From the NCBI GenBank assembly GCA_023433305.1, contig JAEZCZ010000037.1:1-18676 (forward strand): a stretch of 18,676 nt of DNA, given 5' to 3'. Source of the DNA: Pseudomonadota bacterium (GTDB taxonomy: Bacteria > Pseudomonadota > Alphaproteobacteria > Sphingomonadales > Sphingomonadaceae). Below, one piece after another: positions 16,048-18,676 of the stretch. Position 1 is the first letter of the stretch. Each line of letters opens with the position of its first letter. The position numbers were made by a program, and so were the translations under genes. The notes under the pieces are model-generated. The model searched no databases, had not been told where the DNA came from, and saw only the letters and a program-made list of their open reading frames with translations.

Positions 16048-16650
16048 TCAGGCCGCGGGGGCTGGGGAGGTGTCGCCCTCGGGCAGCTTGCGCAGCACGG
16101 CGTCGAGGGGGATCGCGACGCCGTTGCGCGCACGCACCGCGTCGCCGGTCAGGCGGGCGGTCGCGCCGTCTTCCGATGTCACCACGATGGCATTGTCTGC
16201 CTCGGTGAAAGTCACCGTCTTGGCACCCATTGTGCGCATCGTCACGGTGCCGTCGTCGTCCTGCTCGATCGCGTTGGCGATGTCGTCGGGGGTCAGGTAG
16301 CCGGGGACGATATGGTCGCGCAGGATCGCCACCATCGCCGGCCGCTGCTCCGGGGTGCCCAGCGCCGCGCCGGCTTCGCCCAACGCTTGGAACGCGCTGT
16401 CGTTCGGGGCGAGCAGCGTATAGGCCGCCGCCCCGTCGAACACTTGCGCGAGGCCCGCTTCGCCGAGCACGCCCGAGACCGTCGAAAGCCCGTCGGCATC
16501 GGCCACCGCGGCCGCCAGCGTCGCCTCCTGCACTTCGGCGGTTTCCTCGCCGCTCTCGGCGCCGTCGCCCGAGCAGGCCTGCAGCAGCAACGTTCCGGCC
16601 GCCAGCGCGGCGATGACGGGGGCCCGCGGCCCCACCAGTTTCCTTGCCAT
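16048..16650 (-). CDS. FAS1 (fasciclin)-domain lipoprotein
   Basis: A 200-residue exported protein. Residues 1-25 are a lipoprotein signal peptide with lipobox LLQAC (acylated Cys26), followed by a Ser/Gly/Glu linker. A single FAS1 domain spans about 43-192, with YTLLAPNDSAFQALG (first conserved box), ILRDHIVPGYLTPDDI (middle helix region) and GVAIPLDAVLRKL (second box). FAS1 domains mediate adhesion or binding at the cell surface; the ligand is unknown. AAGGGG lies six bases before the ATG, and the stop of the preceding Asn/Gly-rich secreted-protein gene is only 13 bases upstream, so the two are almost certainly co-transcribed. The tail after the domain is Pro/Ala-rich. Confidence 0.88.
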   Translation of the reverse strand: MARKLVGPRAPVIAALAAGTLLLQACSGDGAESGEETAEVQEATLAAAVADADGLSTVSGVLGEAGLAQVFDGAAAYTLLAPNDSAFQALGEAGAALGTPEQRPAMVAILRDHIVPGYLTPDDIANAIEQDDDGTVTMRTMGAKTVTFTEADNAIVVTSEDGATARLTGDAVRARNGVAIPLDAVLRKLPEGDTSPAPAA

Positions 16651-16663
16651 GCTCGGCCCCTTT

Positions 16664-17737
16664 CTAGACGAGAAGTTCGATGACCGAGGCGATCAGGCGG
16701 GTCTCCGGATCGACCTGGTAGATGTAGCCGTCGCTATACCGATAGTAGCCGCCCGGCCCGTCGACGTAGCGGTCGCGATAGCCGTAGGGGACGTTGTAGA
16801 CGTCGTATCCCAGCGGCATCGGCTGGCCGACCGCGAACCGGTCCCCGGTCAGCAGCGCGGCGATCGAGGTGATCGCGGATGTCTCGGGATCGACCCGGTA
16901 GACCACGTTGTCGGCATAACGATAGGAATCGTACGGCCCCAGGCCGTAGTAGTCCTCGTAATACCCCGGCAGCGCGACCGGATCGTAGAAGCTCGGCCAC
17001 GCATTGCCGACCGACAGCGCCCCGCCGAGCAGCGGGACGTAGCCGAGGATGCCGCCCGAAGGCGCATAACGCACCAGGTATCCGTCGTCGTAGAAATAGC
17101 GCCCGTCGCCGAGCCGGTTGAGCCCCCAGAAATCGGGGCGGTCGAACAGCCCGAACAGGCCGCGCGTCGAAGTCCGCGCCTGTCCCGGCGGCACGCACGG
17201 CGGGTTCTTCTTCGCCAGCCCCGGAGGACAGCCCTCGATCAGGCCGAGCCGGGGGATCGAGGCGATGTCGCGCACCCGCAGCACGTCGCGGTCGCGGTCG
17301 CCGCCGCGCCGGTCGATCACGAGGTCTGGGCCGTTGCCGCGATTGCCGTTATCGCCGCGCTGGGCCTGCGCGGCTCGCGCGTTGCCGTTGTTGCCCCGGT
17401 TGTCGTTGCCGGCCCGGACGGCCGCGTTGCCGTTGCCGCGATCCGAGTTGCCGCGGTCCGCATTTGCGGAATTCCCGCGATCCGAATTGCCGCGATTGCC
17501 GTTCCCGCGATCGGGGTTCATCGCGGCCGCCATCGAGGCGCCGTTGTTGCCGCGATTGCCGCGGTCTGCATTGCCCTGGCCGCGGTTCTGGGCATTGCCG
17601 TTGCCGCCGCCCTGGCTGGCGGCCGCGGCCGGCTTGCCGCCGCCCTGGCCGTTGCCTTTGCCTTGTCCCTGGCCCTGCGCGACGGCCGCGCTGCCGATGA
17701 GTGCGATGGCCGCCACGGCGGCTGCGATATGTCGCAT
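16664..17737 (-). CDS. secreted Asn/Gly/Arg-rich protein with C-terminal VDPET repeats
   Basis: A 357-residue protein of unknown function. A signal peptide is clear (MRHIAAAVAAIALIGSAAVA, cut near residue 20). Residues 21-137 are low complexity, built from QG, NG and DRGN/NRGN units. Next comes a cysteine pair in CPPGLAKKNPPCVPPGQ (170-186), a motif I recall from RcnB-like periplasmic proteins of sphingomonads. The C-terminal part has three related Tyr-rich units at about 213-240, 272-299 and 332-357, the last two with YRYADNVVYRVDPETSAI and YRYSDGYIYQVDPETRLI. ATG 17737 has AGAGGAG eight bases upstream, a strong site, so independent translation is likely even though the frame is open back into the lysozyme. 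It is co-oriented with the FAS1 lipoprotein 13 bases downstream. A structural or envelope-binding role is possible but not shown. Confidence 0.75.
   Translation of the reverse strand: MRHIAAAVAAIALIGSAAVAQGQGQGKGNGQGGGKPAAAASQGGGNGNAQNRGQGNADRGNRGNNGASMAAAMNPDRGNGNRGNSDRGNSANADRGNSDRGNGNAAVRAGNDNRGNNGNARAAQAQRGDNGNRGNGPDLVIDRRGGDRDRDVLRVRDIASIPRLGLIEGCPPGLAKKNPPCVPPGQARTSTRGLFGLFDRPDFWGLNRLGDGRYFYDDGYLVRYAPSGGILGYVPLLGGALSVGNAWPSFYDPVALPGYYEDYYGLGPYDSYRYADNVVYRVDPETSAITSIAALLTGDRFAVGQPMPLGYDVYNVPYGYRDRYVDGPGGYYRYSDGYIYQVDPETRLIASVIELLV
17327..17677 (-). repeat. low-complexity DNA coding for NRGN/DRGN-type units
   Basis: Imperfect short repeats, visible on the plus strand as recurring TTGCCGCGATTGCCG-like words, encode residues 21-137 of the secreted protein. 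The units are irregular and in frame, so this is a protein repeat and not a CRISPR array. Such tracts are prone to slippage, which could also affect assembly here. Confidence 0.7.
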
Positions 17738-18385
17738 GGTAGGTACTCCTCTGCGCGCGACAACGGCGCCGCGGGCGGGCGGGTTCCCGTCTTGCGACCC
17801 GCGCAGGTAGAGCGCCGCCTCCTCCGCGCGGCGCCGCACCAGCCCCGGCAGGACGCGCCCGGCGGCCTGGGTCCAGCGCCGGAACTCGTGCGCCGCCCCG
17901 GTGTGGTCGCCCGCCCGGTGCCGCCGGGTCAGCGTGGCGCGGCCGATCGCCCCGGTGTTGTAGTGGAAGCTCACCAGCGCATCGAATTGCGCTTGGGTGG
18001 TCGGCGCCGTGCCGATCGCCGCCGCCACTTCGGCGGCATGTCGGTCGAGGTCCGCGCGCAGCAGCCGGTCCGCCTCGGCCTCATCGATCGTCGTCCCCGG
18101 AGTCACCGGTTCGCCGGCGATGCGCGTCGTTCCCCACCCGATGGTCCACGGCGCGCCGCCGGTCCCCGGATCGGGATAGGCGGTGAGCCGGCACCCCTCG
18201 AACCGCTTGATCAGCGCCACGCCGTCGTCGCTCACCCGATGCCCAGTCCGATGCCGCGTCTCCGGGGGAGGCTCGCCCGCCCCCAACGCCGCATCGATCG
18301 CCCCATCCAGCGCCGCCACCTCCGCGTGTCGAAACCCACGCCCCAGCAAGCGCCGCACCGCATCGAAAATCGTCTTCCTGTCCAT
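17738..18385 (-). CDS. GH24 (phage-type) lysozyme, no stop codon before the next gene
   Basis: Muramidase cleaving the MurNAc-GlcNAc bond of peptidoglycan. The first 50 or so residues form an extra N-terminal segment (RRLLGRGFRHAEVAALDGAI) without a signal peptide. The catalytic domain follows: VALIKRFEGCRLTAYPDP holds the GH24 glutamate E63 and D72, and WTIGWGTT holds the third residue T81. Later come FDALVSFHYNTGAIG and GLVRRRAEEAALYL (to about residue 204), the usual GH24 ending. After that, about 12 Gly/Pro/Arg/Ala-rich residues lead in frame into the ATG of the next gene. The start has GAGG five bases upstream. With no export signal, it would need a holin-like route or an unusual signal, or its target is reached only as part of a fusion. 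Phage-like origin of the family is known, but no other phage genes are near. Confidence 0.85.
17746..17752 (-). promoter_or_regulatory. strong ribosome site inside the lysozyme frame
   Basis: AGAGGAG on the minus strand, eight bases before ATG 17737. It lies within the last lysozyme-frame codons and supports separate translation of the secreted protein from its own start. Confidence 0.7.
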
Positions 18386-18586
18386 GAGAGCCTCGTCGTC
18401 AGCGAATCGAAGCTAACCTATTAGGCACAAAATGGGTGAATAGGAAAATGGTTTTTGGTTATGAGCCGAAAAAATCTTCCGAGCGCACCATCACAGGGTC
18501 GATGCCCAGACCACACAACCCATCCCACCGTCACATCAGGCGCTCGCAAGCGTCAGGCGTAGGCGCGAACCGGCTCCAGCCCAACG
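18386..18586 (-). promoter_or_regulatory. upstream region of the lysozyme cluster, with a tentative promoter
   Basis: The 5' region of the minus-strand cluster is clearly AT-richer than the window between about 18410 and 18480. A weak promoter-like pair on the minus strand is TTTCCT (18442-18447) and CTAATA (18419-18424), spaced 17 bases, about 35 bases before the lysozyme start. A GANTC site (GATTC) lies between it and the gene. The rest, to 18586, holds no gene that I can support. Confidence 0.25.
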
Positions 18587-18624
18587 AAAAAGGGGCGCCC
18601 GGATCGCTCCGGACGCCCTCTTTT
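18587..18624. terminator. two-way intrinsic terminator
   Basis: A GC-rich stem, GGGGCGCCCGGA (18592-18603) against TCCGGACGCCCT (18608-18619) with a TCGC loop and one or two imperfect pairs, is flanked by AAAAA on the left and CTCTTTT on the right. It therefore has a T-run in both directions. No plus-strand gene is recognised to its left, so it most likely ends a minus-strand gene entering from beyond the right edge. Confidence 0.7.
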
Positions 18625-18641
18625 CGCCTGAGGCGCCAGTC

Positions 18642-18663
18642 CCCCTCCCGCTTGCGGGAGGGG
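18642..18663. repeat. REP-like palindrome at the right edge
   Basis: CCCCTCCCGC-TT-GCGGGAGGGG is a perfect 10-bp inverted repeat, followed by TCAGGGGTGGG. This word is familiar as a very common dispersed intergenic repeat of alphaproteobacteria and some other GC-rich genomes. Copy number must be checked in the full genome. Confidence 0.6.
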
Positions 18664-18676
18664 TCAGGGGTGGGCC

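Larger units (their letters stand above)
16664..18385 (-). other. uninterrupted lysozyme-to-secreted-protein reading frame
   Basis: From ATG 18385 the frame is open for 573 codons to the TAG at 16664-16666, with no stop between the lysozyme and the start of the secreted protein at codon 217. If read as one protein, the former signal peptide would become an internal membrane segment at about 218-237. It is listed apart because the biology (fusion, two proteins from one frame, or a sequence error) is unresolved. Confidence 0.5.

Noticed and set aside
17327..17700. Possible CRISPR array because of short repeated words
   Set aside because: The units are short, irregular, codon-periodic and inside a reading frame; there are no spacers and no cas genes.
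17738..18385. Prophage remnant because of the phage-type lysozyme
   Set aside because: No holin, integrase, structural or attachment-site features are nearby, and such lysozymes are found as single chromosomal genes in alphaproteobacteria.
16613..18424. 603-codon plus-strand frame opposite the lysozyme cluster
   Set aside because: It arises from the repetitive Asn/Gly/Arg codons read backwards; it has no domain, while the minus strand has clear signal peptides, a lipobox and a GH24 active site.
18442..18540. Small minus-strand frame ending near 18427 (about 37 codons from a GTG)
   Set aside because: No ribosome site, no recognisable feature, and it covers the likely promoter of the lysozyme cluster.
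18553..18676. C-terminus of a minus-strand gene (GLEPVRAYA then stop) entering from the right
   Set aside because: The same frame has another stop at about 18664 and would run through the terminator hairpin, leaving a short frame without a start.

Overview
This GC-rich window has densely packed genes, many GTG/TTG starts and four-base start/stop overlaps. Together with the order SPOR-nagZ-scpA-scpB-tatA-tatB-tatC, the Bpt-TamA-TamB block and a secreted protein with a CPPGLAKK motif, it points to an alphaproteobacterium, most likely Sphingomonadales (Sphingomonadaceae or Erythrobacteraceae). This is inferred from gene content and protein style, not from a database search.

Layout. (1) Positions 1-4282, plus strand: the end of a SPOR-domain protein, NagZ (muropeptide recycling), ScpA and ScpB (kleisin and winged-helix subunits of the Smc condensin), and the complete twin-arginine translocase TatA-TatB-TatC. 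nagZ/scpA and tatB/tatC overlap by four bases. The scpA-scpB gap holds a hairpin-rich dispersed-repeat-like sequence. (2) 4283-7246, minus strand: a 50-residue single-membrane-span protein, then a translationally coupled pair: a cytosolic 3-hydroxyisobutyrate-dehydrogenase-family reductase followed by an exported amidohydrolase. (3) 7339-8589, plus strand: threonine ammonia-lyase with an ACT domain, ending at a hairpin. (4) 8799-15986, plus strand: Bpt (aspartate/glutamate leucyltransferase of the N-degron pathway), TamA and TamB, nearly abutting. TamB ends in a strong hairpin between convergent genes. (5) 16048-18385, minus strand: a GH24 lysozyme, an Asn/Gly/Arg-rich secreted protein and a FAS1-domain lipoprotein. 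The lysozyme frame has no stop before the secreted protein and runs straight into it. (6) 18386-18676: AT-richer upstream DNA, a two-way intrinsic terminator and a REP-like palindrome.

Most of the window is core cell-envelope and chromosome housekeeping. No mobile element, CRISPR array, rRNA, tRNA or defence system was found. The least ordinary parts are the lysozyme/secreted-protein/FAS1 cluster with its in-frame junction, the strongly acidic extension at the N-terminus of TamA, and the small membrane protein after tatC.
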